Positions 1 through 6,276 of a DNA stretch of 16,078 nt are shown in pieces. The stretch spans positions 1 through 16,078 of the forward strand of contig JAQWCT010000028.1 in assembly GCA_028705785.1 (NCBI GenBank). The letters run 5' to 3'. This DNA comes from Sulfurospirillaceae bacterium. GTDB lineage: Bacteria > Campylobacterota > Campylobacteria > Campylobacterales > Sulfurospirillaceae. A program made the translations under genes and the position numbers. Position 1 is the first letter of the stretch, and the number at the start of each line of letters is the position of its first letter. The notes below the pieces were generated by a model, which was not told where the DNA came from, ran no database searches, and worked only from the letters and a program-made list of their open reading frames with translations.

Positions 1-2
1 TC

Positions 3-1120
3 TTAGAACACCATGATATTATGGCAAAAGCACAAACAGGAAGTGGCAAAAGTGCGAGTTTTGTGTTACCTATTTTAGAACTATGGTCACAAAATATTGG
101 AGAGGGAAAACCTAAAATAAAAGCTTAGTTCTTACACCTACGAGAGAGTTAACTGTTCAAGTGGCACAAACTTTTGAAACTTTTAGTGCTCACTTAACTA
201 ACAAACCAAGAGTTGTTAGCGTTATTGGTGGAGAAAGTATCGGAGATCAACTTTATGACATCCAACAAGGGTGTGATATTGTAGTGGCTACTTCGGGTAG
301 ATTGCTTGATATTATCAGTAAAAAACAAATCAATCTTTCTCATCTCAACTTTTTTGTCTTAGATGAAGCCGATAAAATGCTTGATTTAGGATTTGCCGTT
401 GAACTTGAGCTCATTTTAAAGGAACTCCCAGCCAAACGACAAAATCTTCTCTTTTCAGCGACCTATCCTCCAAAGATGTTAGAAATTGCTTCAAAAATTA
501 CGCAAAACCCCATAGAAGTAACCATAGAAGAAGAAAAGCCAACGGTAGAAAGTATCACACAAAGAGCCATTTGTGTCAATCGTGAAAATCGAGGACCACT
601 TTTGCGACATCTTTTAAATACACACAAATGGGAACTCGTACTCGTTTTTATGGCAAATAAAAGAGCCGCGGATAACATCGCTATGAAGTTTAGAAAATAT
701 CAATTTTCAGCAGAGTCATTTCACGGTGACCTCGTCCAAGAAGACCGCTCATTTACACTCAAAGAGTTCAAAGAGCGCAAAATCCAAATCTTATTTGCCA
801 CCGATATAGCAGCAAGAGGTTTGGACATCAAGGATGTTTCGTGTGTCGTCAATTTTGACCTTCCAAGATCCCCTGATGACTACATTCACCGCATTGGAAG
901 AACGGGAAGGTCAGGCAAATCAGGTATCGCTATCTCCTTTATCGGACATGAAGACAAAGACCATTTTGCACTTATCGAAAAACGATGCCATATTAAACTT
1001 GAGCGAGAAGACATTGCAGGGTTTGAACTAAGCGGAGATGCGCCTTTAAAAGAAAAAGGTCAAGCGCCTATCAAAGGAAAGCGCAAAAGTAAAAAAGATA
1101 AGTTGAGAGAAAAGATTTAG
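3..1120 (+). pseudogene. DEAD-box ATP-dependent RNA helicase, 5'-partial and frameshifted
   Basis: ATP-dependent RNA helicase of the RhlE-like DEAD-box group; such enzymes unwind RNA during ribosome assembly or mRNA decay. The sequence enters from outside the window, so the N-terminal Q motif is absent. Frame 3 encodes motif I (AQTGSGKS, about 27-50) and then meets TAG at 126-128. Shifting by one base at 124-126 restores motif Ia (PTREL, 137-151) and everything after: DEAD at 362-373, SAT at about 455-463, ATDIAARGLD near 800-830 and HRIGRTGR at 887-910. The protein ends in a basic Lys/Arg-rich tail typical of RNA-binding extensions. A homopolymer of three T's (aaagctTTAgtt) would be expected where only two are present. 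GTG at 161 could start a 319-residue product, but without the P-loop it could not be an active helicase. The cause is either a real mutation or a sequencing error. The gene end overlaps the convergent DUF234 gene by 4 bases. Confidence 0.85.
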
Positions 1121-2037
1121 TATCTTTTCCCATCACACGCTATTACATCTTTTTCACTAATATCTTCAACCAATGATTTGAAACTTTTAAGCGTGAAAAG
1201 TTTTACGGTTTCACCTTTGAGAGATTTGAGCTCATTGGTAAAGCCATTTTTTGAAAAAATAACAAATATATCAGGCTCAAGCCCAGCAAGAGCGCATTTT
1301 TCTTTGAGCTTGGTGAGTTCTGTTTTTTTCACTTTGGCATCCACATATTTGCAAGACCCAGCAATAAGCTTACCCGAGCTTGTTCGTGCCAAAATGTCTA
1401 TCTCTGCATTTTTATCCCAATAACTTCCAATCTCCAAAATAGGGTCATCTTGAAAACTTTTTTTGAGCAATTCTTGGGAAAGTTTTTCAAATACAAAATC
1501 ATTAAATCCTTGCTCGCGATTGGCAAAGCGCTCTTTGACTTCTTTATAATTACCCTCTTTGATCGTTTTGTAAAAAGGCGAAATAAATGAAAACCAAAAA
1601 CGCATAAAAGGCTTAACAAAATTTAATTTATCAGAGTTATGGTCTTCTTCTTTAAGCGGAAGTTCTAACGAATACTCAATATCTATCAAACCACTTTCAT
1701 AAAGCTTATCAACTGCCTCATCGCCCTCTTCTCTACTCACTCGTGCTCGCTTAAAAGAAGAAAACATACGACGATCACCCACCGCGATAGCACTAAGCAA
1801 TGCATGGATGAGTTTGTTACTGTTGGTCAATTTAGTGATGTCACCATGAATATATGCGTAGTTTTTTAAAAGCTTTGTTTCCACCAATTCAAGAAGAGGT
1901 TTCTCCATATCTACGCTCCAACCCATGCCACCAAAAACTGAAAAGTATTCTATAGCTTGTTCAAGATCTTTGGGGTTGTTTTGAAAGTAAAATGAGCGAA
2001 ATTGTTGTATGAGTGTTGGGTGTTTTGACATAAGCAT
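1117..2037 (-). CDS. DUF234 domain protein (nuclease-like fold, no ATPase domain)
   Basis: Conserved protein of unknown function, 306 residues (304 from the second Met). The C-terminal third resembles DUF234, the PD-(D/E)XK-like region found at the end of archaeal-type STAND ATPases. The visible core is E201, W207-D208, E212-I-D214 and S228-C229-K230. In the family the last element is usually G-E-x-K, so the glutamate appears replaced by serine and catalysis is doubtful. Residues about 70-125 look like a winged helix (SREEGDEAVDKLYESGLI). The N-terminal P-loop ATPase found in full-length relatives is missing, so this is a stand-alone form. Start choice: ATG at 2037 leaves only two bases after AAAGG, whereas ATG at 2031 leaves eight and is the better start. 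The stop overlaps the helicase stop by 4 bases. It could be a regulator or an inactive nuclease; function is not known. Confidence 0.8.
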   Translation of the reverse strand: MLMSKHPTLIQQFRSFYFQNNPKDLEQAIEYFSVFGGMGWSVDMEKPLLELVETKLLKNYAYIHGDITKLTNSNKLIHALLSAIAVGDRRMFSSFKRARVSREEGDEAVDKLYESGLIDIEYSLELPLKEEDHNSDKLNFVKPFMRFWFSFISPFYKTIKEGNYKEVKERFANREQGFNDFVFEKLSQELLKKSFQDDPILEIGSYWDKNAEIDILARTSSGKLIAGSCKYVDAKVKKTELTKLKEKCALAGLEPDIFVIFSKNGFTNELKSLKGETVKLFTLKSFKSLVEDISEKDVIACDGKRY

Positions 2038-2133
2038 AGCCTTTGGAGTGAAATATCACAAAATTTGATCATTTGGGTGTTTAAAATATAAAAAGACTTG
2101 GCATCTTTTATTGTATTTTTATTAGCTGATGAT

Positions 2134-2139
2134 ATTATA
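2134..2139 (-). promoter_or_regulatory. Possible -10 box for the DUF234 gene
   Basis: TATAAT on the minus strand, about 95 bases upstream of the DUF234 start, in AT-rich sequence. No convincing -35 box is visible, as is common in Campylobacterota promoters. The match is exact, but such hexamers are frequent in AT-rich DNA. Confidence 0.4.
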
Positions 2140-2199
2140 ACGGTTTATTGTTTAATTGATGAGTTCTAACACGCTAGGGTATAAAAGATAATTAAAAAA

Positions 2200-2343
2200 T
2201 CAAACTTCATTGTCTCCTTTTTGAAATAATATCATCAAATCTTTGTTATTGTCATGCGAGTGTATAAGCTTTACATGTAAAGGTATATTTTTGACTAGCT
2301 TTTCAGCCAGAGGGATTTTGAGAGGGTCATGTTTTACTCTTTT
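2200..2343 (-). pseudogene. Remnant of an unidentified gene (47-codon C-terminal tail)
   Basis: A minus-strand frame runs open from a TAA (2344-2346) to a TGA (2200-2202) and encodes 47 residues with protein-like composition, starting KRVKHDPLKIPLAEKLV and ending LMILFQKGDNEV. There is no start codon or Shine-Dalgarno sequence at its beginning, so it reads as the end of a gene whose front was lost. It contains one copy of the TTACATGTAA palindrome, read as Leu-His-Val-Lys. It lies immediately downstream of the nucleotidyltransferase gene, on the same strand as the metallophosphoesterase N-terminal remnant on the far side of the HNH pair. The two could be ends of one interrupted gene. I do not recognise the family from this tail. 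Confidence 0.45.
2271..2280 (+). repeat. TTACATGTAA palindrome, copy 1
   Basis: Perfect copy, followed on the plus strand by aggtata, the commonest 3' extension in this window. It lies inside the 47-codon gene remnant. Confidence 0.75.
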
Positions 2344-2369
2344 TTATTTTACCTATTCTTTATTTCTCA

Positions 2370-2660
2370 TTATTTTAGCCTCTCATATACAGAATCAAGT
2401 TTTTCTAAAAAATTAGTTTGTTCTAGCTCTTTCTCACTTAAGACTGTAATGTCTATCTCCAATTGAAGTAAGCTTTTTAGAAATTGATCTATCATGTTTT
2501 TTTTGCCCTCAATCTCTTCAGAATAGCTTCTATATACAAGCAATAAATCAATATCATTTGGAAACTTACTATTTTTTACTACAGAACCAAAAATATAGAC
2601 TTCTGTAAATAACTCAAATATATTAATATGTGTAGATATTAAATAGATTATTTTATTCAT
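2370..2660 (-). CDS. Minimal nucleotidyltransferase (MNT-like), partner of the HNH protein
   Basis: A 96-residue protein that is essentially one nucleotidyltransferase domain of the DNA polymerase beta superfamily. The active-site pattern is intact: G25-S26, then D36-I-D38, and a third carboxylate at D70 (LEIDITVL). Its size matches the MNT proteins of HEPN/MNT toxin-antitoxin pairs, some of which AMPylate their partner toxin; that activity is not demonstrated here. Its ATG overlaps the TGA of the upstream HNH gene as ATGA (2657-2660), so the two are translationally coupled and probably work together. No HEPN gene is adjacent; the HNH protein takes the position a HEPN toxin would occupy. G+C is visibly lower than in the surrounding housekeeping genes, suggesting acquisition. 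The alternatives are a regulator of the nuclease or a nucleotide-signal synthase, though it is far shorter than CD-NTases. Confidence 0.8.
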   Translation of the reverse strand: MNKIIYLISTHINIFELFTEVYIFGSVVKNSKFPNDIDLLLVYRSYSEEIEGKKNMIDQFLKSLLQLEIDITVLSEKELEQTNFLEKLDSVYERLK

Positions 2661-3799
2661 TTTAAATTTTGAACATAACCATAAAAATCATCCATTGTCA
2701 ATAATGTAACATCCATTATTTCTGCTTGTTGATATGCTTCATTAGAAATACACCCCCCACCATTCCAATTGTGTAAATTTATTATAATCAAACCTTTTTT
2801 AGGGGTCAGCGAAATAAGTTCTGCATTACTTAAACAGTATTCATAAATGAATTTAAAAGGCTTACCCTTTACAATTACATTTGATAAGTTCTGGCAATTT
2901 TCTATTTTAAATGCAATATGATTATTATCTAAATATTTTAAGGCAAAATTTAAACTTTCAAGCCTAACTCCTACTCTTTTTAGACAATGATATGAAAAAT
3001 ACATTTGTCTTATTCGTGGAGAATCGCTCAAAAATAATTGAACATACTCACCCTGCTCTTTGTATATTAAAAATGGATCTTCAATTCCTAAGGCAATTTC
3101 TATAAATTTATCTTCGTTTTGTAATTTACTAATTAAGCATTCCAATGATTCAACAGAAGGCAACATACCTTCTAAATATGCTTCTAATCCAAATATTGAA
3201 TTAACCTCTTCAGGGAACAAAACAGATCTAATTTTTTCATCATCTCCTCTGGTACTTTCAAACTCATGAATATGTAAAATCAACTGATCTATTATTGCCA
3301 AATTTGAAAAACACTCATTTGGATGCTTTTGAAATAAATCTCTATTTCTACTTAGCAAACATTTTATTTTTTGATTATTAATTAAGAGCTTTTCTTCAAA
3401 CTTTTCCCATAATTTTCGCTTGTCTTTCAAATAATAGTTTTCATAGATAGTTTTATTTTCTTTAAGAAGAGGTTTAACAAATTCTTCAAGTTTTTCAAAT
3501 GTATCAAACTTTTGTGCAAAAATTTGTGATACCTGTTTTTGCCTTTCACATTTCCACATTCGAACTTCTTCTTCAGTAAAAGCTGAGTTTTTATCAAAAT
3601 CAGTATGGCAGCTTGGGCATAAAAGTATTAAATTTTCAAAGGAATTATCAGCAGTATCGCTATGGGGAATAATATGTGCCTTTTCTACTATATCACCATT
3701 AGTTAGAAACAACTCTTTTTCACAACTAGGATTCATACATCTTCCCATTGACTCTGCATAAAGTTTTCTTTTAATATTCTCTTTAATAGCTTTTCTCAT
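2657..3799 (-). CDS. HNH endonuclease with uncharacterised C-terminal region
   Basis: A 380-residue protein whose first 70 residues form an HNH nuclease with zinc-binding cysteines: C21 and C26, H42 (AHIIPH), N56, then C61-P-S-C64-H65, and D67/D69. HNH domains cleave DNA with a single metal ion. Residues about 90-270 are charged and largely helical, with no fold I recognise. The last ~45 residues (GLIIINLHNW, then EAYQQAEIMDVTLLTMDDF) have the alternating hydrophobic pattern of an alpha/beta domain edge, as seen at the end of Mrr-like or similar sensor domains, but I cannot assign it. The N-terminal HNH plus large C-terminal domain recalls CBASS Cap5 (HNH-SAVED), yet there is no CD-NTase gene beside it. 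ATG at 3799 has AAAGG eight bases upstream. It is AT-rich: 2881-2940 holds only 11 G/C, against 23 in 14221-14280 of gyrA. Confidence 0.85.
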   Translation of the reverse strand: MRKAIKENIKRKLYAESMGRCMNPSCEKELFLTNGDIVEKAHIIPHSDTADNSFENLILLCPSCHTDFDKNSAFTEEEVRMWKCERQKQVSQIFAQKFDTFEKLEEFVKPLLKENKTIYENYYLKDKRKLWEKFEEKLLINNQKIKCLLSRNRDLFQKHPNECFSNLAIIDQLILHIHEFESTRGDDEKIRSVLFPEEVNSIFGLEAYLEGMLPSVESLECLISKLQNEDKFIEIALGIEDPFLIYKEQGEYVQLFLSDSPRIRQMYFSYHCLKRVGVRLESLNFALKYLDNNHIAFKIENCQNLSNVIVKGKPFKFIYEYCLSNAELISLTPKKGLIIINLHNWNGGGCISNEAYQQAEIMDVTLLTMDDFYGYVQNLK

Positions 3800-3998
3800 A
3801 CTTAAACCTTTTTTTGTGCATTGATTTCTCTCTTAAATTAATCCATACAAATCCTCTTAGCAAGTAACTCTCCTTAAATTTAATGAAATACATAAACTTA
3901 AAATCATAATTTTTACCTTTAAAGTGCAACAACTCTCTCAAGCATCTCTTTTATCTCCATCTCATGCACTTATCAAAAATACTTGTCGATACTATTCT

Positions 3999-4154
3999 TT
4001 ATGGTATAAACACTTCTAAGATTATAGTTTTGAGGTAAGTAAAATGTGTAGCATAAATAAGAGGTTTTGAAATGCACCAGCGATTGCCTGCATGATTGAT
4101 AATGACTAAATCGTTAAAGCCTAAATGCGTGTCCGAAAGATGAATCAGTTTCAC
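3999..4154 (-). pseudogene. N-terminal remnant of an SbcD/Mre11-like metallophosphoesterase
   Basis: From GTG at 4154 the minus strand reads VKLIHLSDTHLGFNDL, the classic N-terminus of calcineurin-like phosphoesterases of the SbcD/Mre11 DNA-repair group, with the metal-binding D8-x-H10 present. Resemblance ends at about codon 23 (near 4086). The frame then runs on through unrelated residues to TAA at 3999-4001, giving 51 codons against the roughly 350-400 of the family. AAGAAG precedes the GTG and an exact TATAAT lies at 4182-4187, so the original promoter and start survive. This is the left-over front of a gene cut off on its 3' side, where the HNH/nucleotidyltransferase pair now lies. The remnant itself has no catalytic capacity. 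Confidence 0.7.
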
Positions 4155-4181
4155 GGTGCTTCTTTATGATTATTTCGTTTG

Positions 4182-4187
4182 ATTATA
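4182..4187 (-). promoter_or_regulatory. -10 box of the truncated metallophosphoesterase gene
   Basis: Exact TATAAT on the minus strand, 28 bases before the remnant's GTG. It may now drive transcription toward the HNH pair, since nothing in the remnant looks like a terminator. Confidence 0.5.
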
Positions 4188-4248
4188 GCCAATATTATTA
4201 CGCGTTAAAAGAAATTTGTGATTAAAAAAGAAAGATTTTGTGAAGTTG

Positions 4249-4287
4249 GAAGAAAAAGAAACGCTCGAACCGGGCAATCCGAGCGTT
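4249..4287 (-). terminator. Orphan hairpin with U-rich tail (minus strand)
   Basis: AACGCTCG (4260-4267) pairs perfectly with CGAGCGTT (4280-4287) around a 12-base loop. On the minus strand it is followed by TTTCTTTTTCTTCC, giving a terminator-like shape. No minus-strand gene ends just to its right: the nearest is tRNA-Asn, over 750 bases away. It is therefore either a leftover from a lost gene or the end of a small RNA. Confidence 0.5.
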
Positions 4288-4332
4288 GGCATTACAATTT
4301 GTTAAGTTTTACACAAAAAGGAGGTTTTTGTC

Positions 4333-4342
4333 TTACATGTAA
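4333..4342 (+). repeat. TTACATGTAA palindrome, copy 2
   Basis: Perfect copy followed by aagtata, two bases after the GGAGG-loop hairpin at 4313-4331. Confidence 0.75.
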
Positions 4343-4434
4343 AAGTATAGGCGCTTAGCTTAAACAAGATGTGAACCGTTAGTAAATAAAATCTAAACCT
4401 GCTTATGTTATTCTTACCTCAACTTAAAATTGGT

Positions 4435-4440
4435 TATAAT
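4435..4440 (+). promoter_or_regulatory. -10 box for the small membrane protein gene
   Basis: Exact TATAAT, 35 bases upstream of the ATG at 4476. No clear -35 hexamer is present. The predicted short leader contains palindrome copy 3. Confidence 0.5.
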
Positions 4441-4456
4441 TGTGTTATGAATGGCT

Positions 4457-4466
4457 TTACATGTAA
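4457..4466 (+). repeat. TTACATGTAA palindrome, copy 3, overlapping a Shine-Dalgarno site
   Basis: Perfect copy followed by gggtata. Its last two bases plus the next three form AAGGG, placed seven bases before the ATG at 4476, so this copy supplies the ribosome binding site. Confidence 0.75.
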
Positions 4467-4475
4467 GGGTATATT

Positions 4476-4961
4476 ATGAATCACGACGACGAGCGAACAC
4501 TTACCCTTATGGAAAAATACCCAAAACCCAAAAAAGTCACTCGTACAAAAAGCAAACCTAAAGTGACATCCGCCTCAAAGAGTACTTCAAAAGTATCTAA
4601 ACGCTTTTCCAAAAAGCGCTCAAAAATATCTTCTATTTTCATAAAGTTTGGGCTTGGACTCATCGTTTGTTTACTTGTCGCACTTGGAGGCAAATATCTT
4701 TACGACCACACCATCAACTACAATCCTCTTTTAGGCAAATGGCGAACGCAAACAGTGATGGGCATCATGGAAATTTCATTTGACAGGGATAGTGTCTCTA
4801 GCTTTGGTATGCAAAAAGCCGTAAGTTATGATGTCAAAGAAAATGAGGTAATTGTGATGGATGAAGAGATTAAAATGGGCGAGCGCTATCGCATCATCGA
4901 TGACAATACTATCACCGTCCAATCAGGTACTTCTAAAATGACATTCAAACGAGTCAAATAA
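4476..4961 (+). CDS. Hypothetical single-pass inner-membrane protein
   Basis: A 161-residue protein of unknown function. Residues 1-50 are cytoplasmic and very basic (repeated Lys, Ser and Thr, such as KPKKVTRTKSKPKV). Residues 51-71 form one hydrophobic membrane segment (FGLGLIVCLLVAL). Residues 82-161 should lie in the periplasm and look like a small beta-rich domain beginning LLGKWR, a pattern shared with many lipocalin-like or copper-resistance-like sensor domains where a short GxW opens the barrel. No catalytic motif is visible. The start is well supported by AAGGG seven bases upstream and a TATAAT at 4435-4440. It is monocistronic; the next feature, tRNA-Asn, lies on the other strand. 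I do not recognise a named family. Confidence 0.7.
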   Translation: MNHDDERTLTLMEKYPKPKKVTRTKSKPKVTSASKSTSKVSKRFSKKRSKISSIFIKFGLGLIVCLLVALGGKYLYDHTINYNPLLGKWRTQTVMGIMEISFDRDSVSSFGMQKAVSYDVKENEVIVMDEEIKMGERYRIIDDNTITVQSGTSKMTFKRVK

Positions 4962-5006
4962 AAATGGTTTACTTAAAAAAGCTACTCTAGGAATTTTATT
5001 GGCTGG

Positions 5007-5027
5007 AACCCCTTAAAATAGGGGGTT
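5007..5027. terminator. Weak hairpin between the membrane protein gene and tRNA-Asn
   Basis: AACCCC (5007-5012) pairs with GGGGTT (5022-5027) around an AT-rich loop. Neither strand has a proper T-run after the stem, so it may only mark transcript ends for the two converging units. Confidence 0.3.
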
Positions 5028-5037
5028 AAAAAGAAAG

Positions 5038-5112
<75 letters not shown>

Positions 5113-5137
5113 ACATTTGTTTATGAACGAGGTCGAA

Positions 5138-5166
5138 ATTATAGTAAAAAATACTCATCTTGTCAA
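5138..5166 (-). promoter_or_regulatory. Sigma-70 promoter of tRNA-Asn
   Basis: The minus strand carries TTGACA (5166-5161), a spacer of exactly 17 bases and TATAAT (5143-5138). Both boxes are perfect. The predicted start is about 20 bases before the tRNA. Confidence 0.85.
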
Positions 5167-5253
5167 GCCAAAATTTTATGCTTTATTTATTCAAGAAAAA
5201 GTAAGACAAAAGGTAGTAGGATTTGTCATCTTAAAATTTCATAAGGAGTTTAC

Positions 5254-6210
5254 ATGAATAGAAAAATTGCTACATTAGCACTTGTTGGAACATTAGCTGT
5301 CCCGATGTTTGCAGCTGAGTTTATCACTATCGGTACAGGTGGGGTTACAGGAACATACTATCCTATCGGTGGTGCAATTTGCCAGATGGTTAACAAGAAC
5401 AAAAAAGAGACCAATATCCGTTGTTCCGTGGAATCCACTGGTGGTTCTGTCTATAATGTAAACACCATTAAAGCAGGAGAGCTAGATTTTGGTGTTTCAC
5501 AAAGTGACACAGCGTATCAATCTTTTAAAGGAGAGGGTAAGTTCAAAGATGCTCCTGTTCCTGAACTTAGAAGCGTTATGGCGATTTATCCAGAACTTCT
5601 CGCCCTTATTGTCAGTAAAAAATCAGGTATTCAAAAAATTACGGATGTGAAGGGTAAAAAAATCAACATGGACTCTCCAGGTTCTGGAACTGCTATGACA
5701 GCTGATGTTGTTTTTGAAGCATTTGGTATCAAGCGCTCAGACTTAGCACTTGTTAATGAACTCAAAGCGACAGAAGGTCCAACAATGCTTCAAGATAATC
5801 ACATCGATGGTTACTTCTTTGCAGCAGGTCATCCAACTGCCAACATTAAAGATGTGTCCAACTCTGTGGACATCAATATCGTCCCCATTGATGGTGCACC
5901 ACTCGATGCGCTTGTCCAAAAATACCCTTACTATGCTAAAGGTAAAATTTCTGGAACATTCTATAAAGGTGTTCCTAATGATGTCCCAACACTGGGCGTT
6001 AAAGCCGTACTTGTCACTAGTTCTAAAGTGAAAGATGATGTAGTTTACCAAGTTACAAAGACTATTTTAGATAACTTCGACAAATTTAAAGAACTTCATC
6101 CTGCTATTAAAGATCCTCTTGTAACTAAAGAAAGTTTACTTGAAGGATTAAGCATTACTCAGCATCCTGGTGCCATTAAGGCATTTAAAGAAGCTGGACT
6201 TCTCAAATAA
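5254..6210 (+). CDS. TAXI-family TRAP transporter solute-binding protein
   Basis: Periplasmic substrate-binding subunit of a tripartite ATP-independent (TRAP) transporter, TAXI family, 318 residues, the usual length. Residues 1-21 form a Sec signal peptide (MNRKIATLALVGTLAVPMFA) with likely cleavage after A20 or A21. The mature protein opens with the family hallmark FITIGTGGVTGTYYPIGGA. It continues with the glycine-rich ESTGGS and FGVSQSDTAY segments that line the binding cleft in the family. ATG at 5254 has AAGGAG seven bases upstream. The following gene encodes the matching fused permease, so the two form one importer driven by an ion gradient. The substrate cannot be read from sequence; TAXI systems have been linked to glutamate and other dicarboxylates. 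A strong terminator after this gene should make the binding protein more abundant than the permease. Confidence 0.93.
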   Translation: MNRKIATLALVGTLAVPMFAAEFITIGTGGVTGTYYPIGGAICQMVNKNKKETNIRCSVESTGGSVYNVNTIKAGELDFGVSQSDTAYQSFKGEGKFKDAPVPELRSVMAIYPELLALIVSKKSGIQKITDVKGKKINMDSPGSGTAMTADVVFEAFGIKRSDLALVNELKATEGPTMLQDNHIDGYFFAAGHPTANIKDVSNSVDINIVPIDGAPLDALVQKYPYYAKGKISGTFYKGVPNDVPTLGVKAVLVTSSKVKDDVVYQVTKTILDNFDKFKELHPAIKDPLVTKESLLEGLSITQHPGAIKAFKEAGLLK

Positions 6211-6220
6211 TACCACTCTT

Positions 6221-6256
6221 GTAAGGCTTTTATATAAAGCCTTACAGCATTTTTTT
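6221..6256 (+). terminator. Intercistronic terminator/attenuator in the TRAP operon
   Basis: GTAAGGCTTT (6221-6230) pairs perfectly with AAAGCCTTAC (6236-6245) around TATAT, followed closely by seven T's (6250-6256). This is a textbook Rho-independent terminator lying between the binding protein and the permease. Partial read-through would set a high ratio of binding protein to permease. Confidence 0.85.
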
Positions 6257-6264
6257 ACATGTAA
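6255..6264 (+). repeat. TTACATGTAA palindrome, copy 4, next to a Shine-Dalgarno site
   Basis: Perfect copy followed by aggctta. It starts within the terminator T-run. With the next bases it forms AAAGG, nine bases before the permease GTG at 6277. Confidence 0.75.
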
Positions 6265-6276
6265 AGGCTTATAACC

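Larger units (their letters stand above)
2038..2369. other. Gene-poor spacer between the DUF234 and nucleotidyltransferase genes
   Basis: The 332-base gap holds the probable DUF234 promoter, the 47-codon coding remnant at 2200-2343 and a TTACATGTAA copy at 2271. I see no complete gene and no clear terminator after the nucleotidyltransferase gene. Confidence 0.6.
3800..4475. other. Decayed, AT-rich intergenic stretch
   Basis: There is no intact gene in these 676 bases. They contain the metallophosphoesterase N-terminal remnant (3999-4154) with its promoter, a strong orphan hairpin (4260-4287), a small ACAAAAA/TTTTTGT hairpin with a GGAGG loop (4313-4331), and two palindrome copies (4333 and 4457). 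The promoter of the next plus-strand gene is also here. A minus-strand stretch at about 3906-3966 could encode a short peptide (HEMEIKEMLERVVAL) that looks protein-like but is too short to assign. Confidence 0.6.

Noticed and set aside
463..678. Minus-strand open frame inside the helicase, and many similar frames opposite gyrA, asd, flgR, TRAP and hemE
   Set aside because: They lie entirely within secure genes on the other strand, have no ribosome binding sites or recognisable motifs, and have shadow-like composition.
1117..1120. Four-base convergent stop overlaps (also at 8346-8349) as a special regulatory arrangement
   Set aside because: Such TTAG/TTAA overlaps are common in compact bacterial genomes and need no special explanation.
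2088..2110. AT-only hairpin AAAAGA/TCTTTT as a terminator
   Set aside because: The six-base A/T stem is too weak and no gene ends there.
2657..3799. CBASS Cap5 (HNH-SAVED) effector
   Set aside because: The HNH end fits, but I cannot recognise a SAVED domain, and the partner is a 96-residue minimal nucleotidyltransferase and not a CD-NTase.
4260..4287. tRNA or tRNA fragment
   Set aside because: The GGTTCGAGC element resembles a T-arm, but there is no acceptor stem, anticodon arm or CCA; it fits a simple hairpin better.
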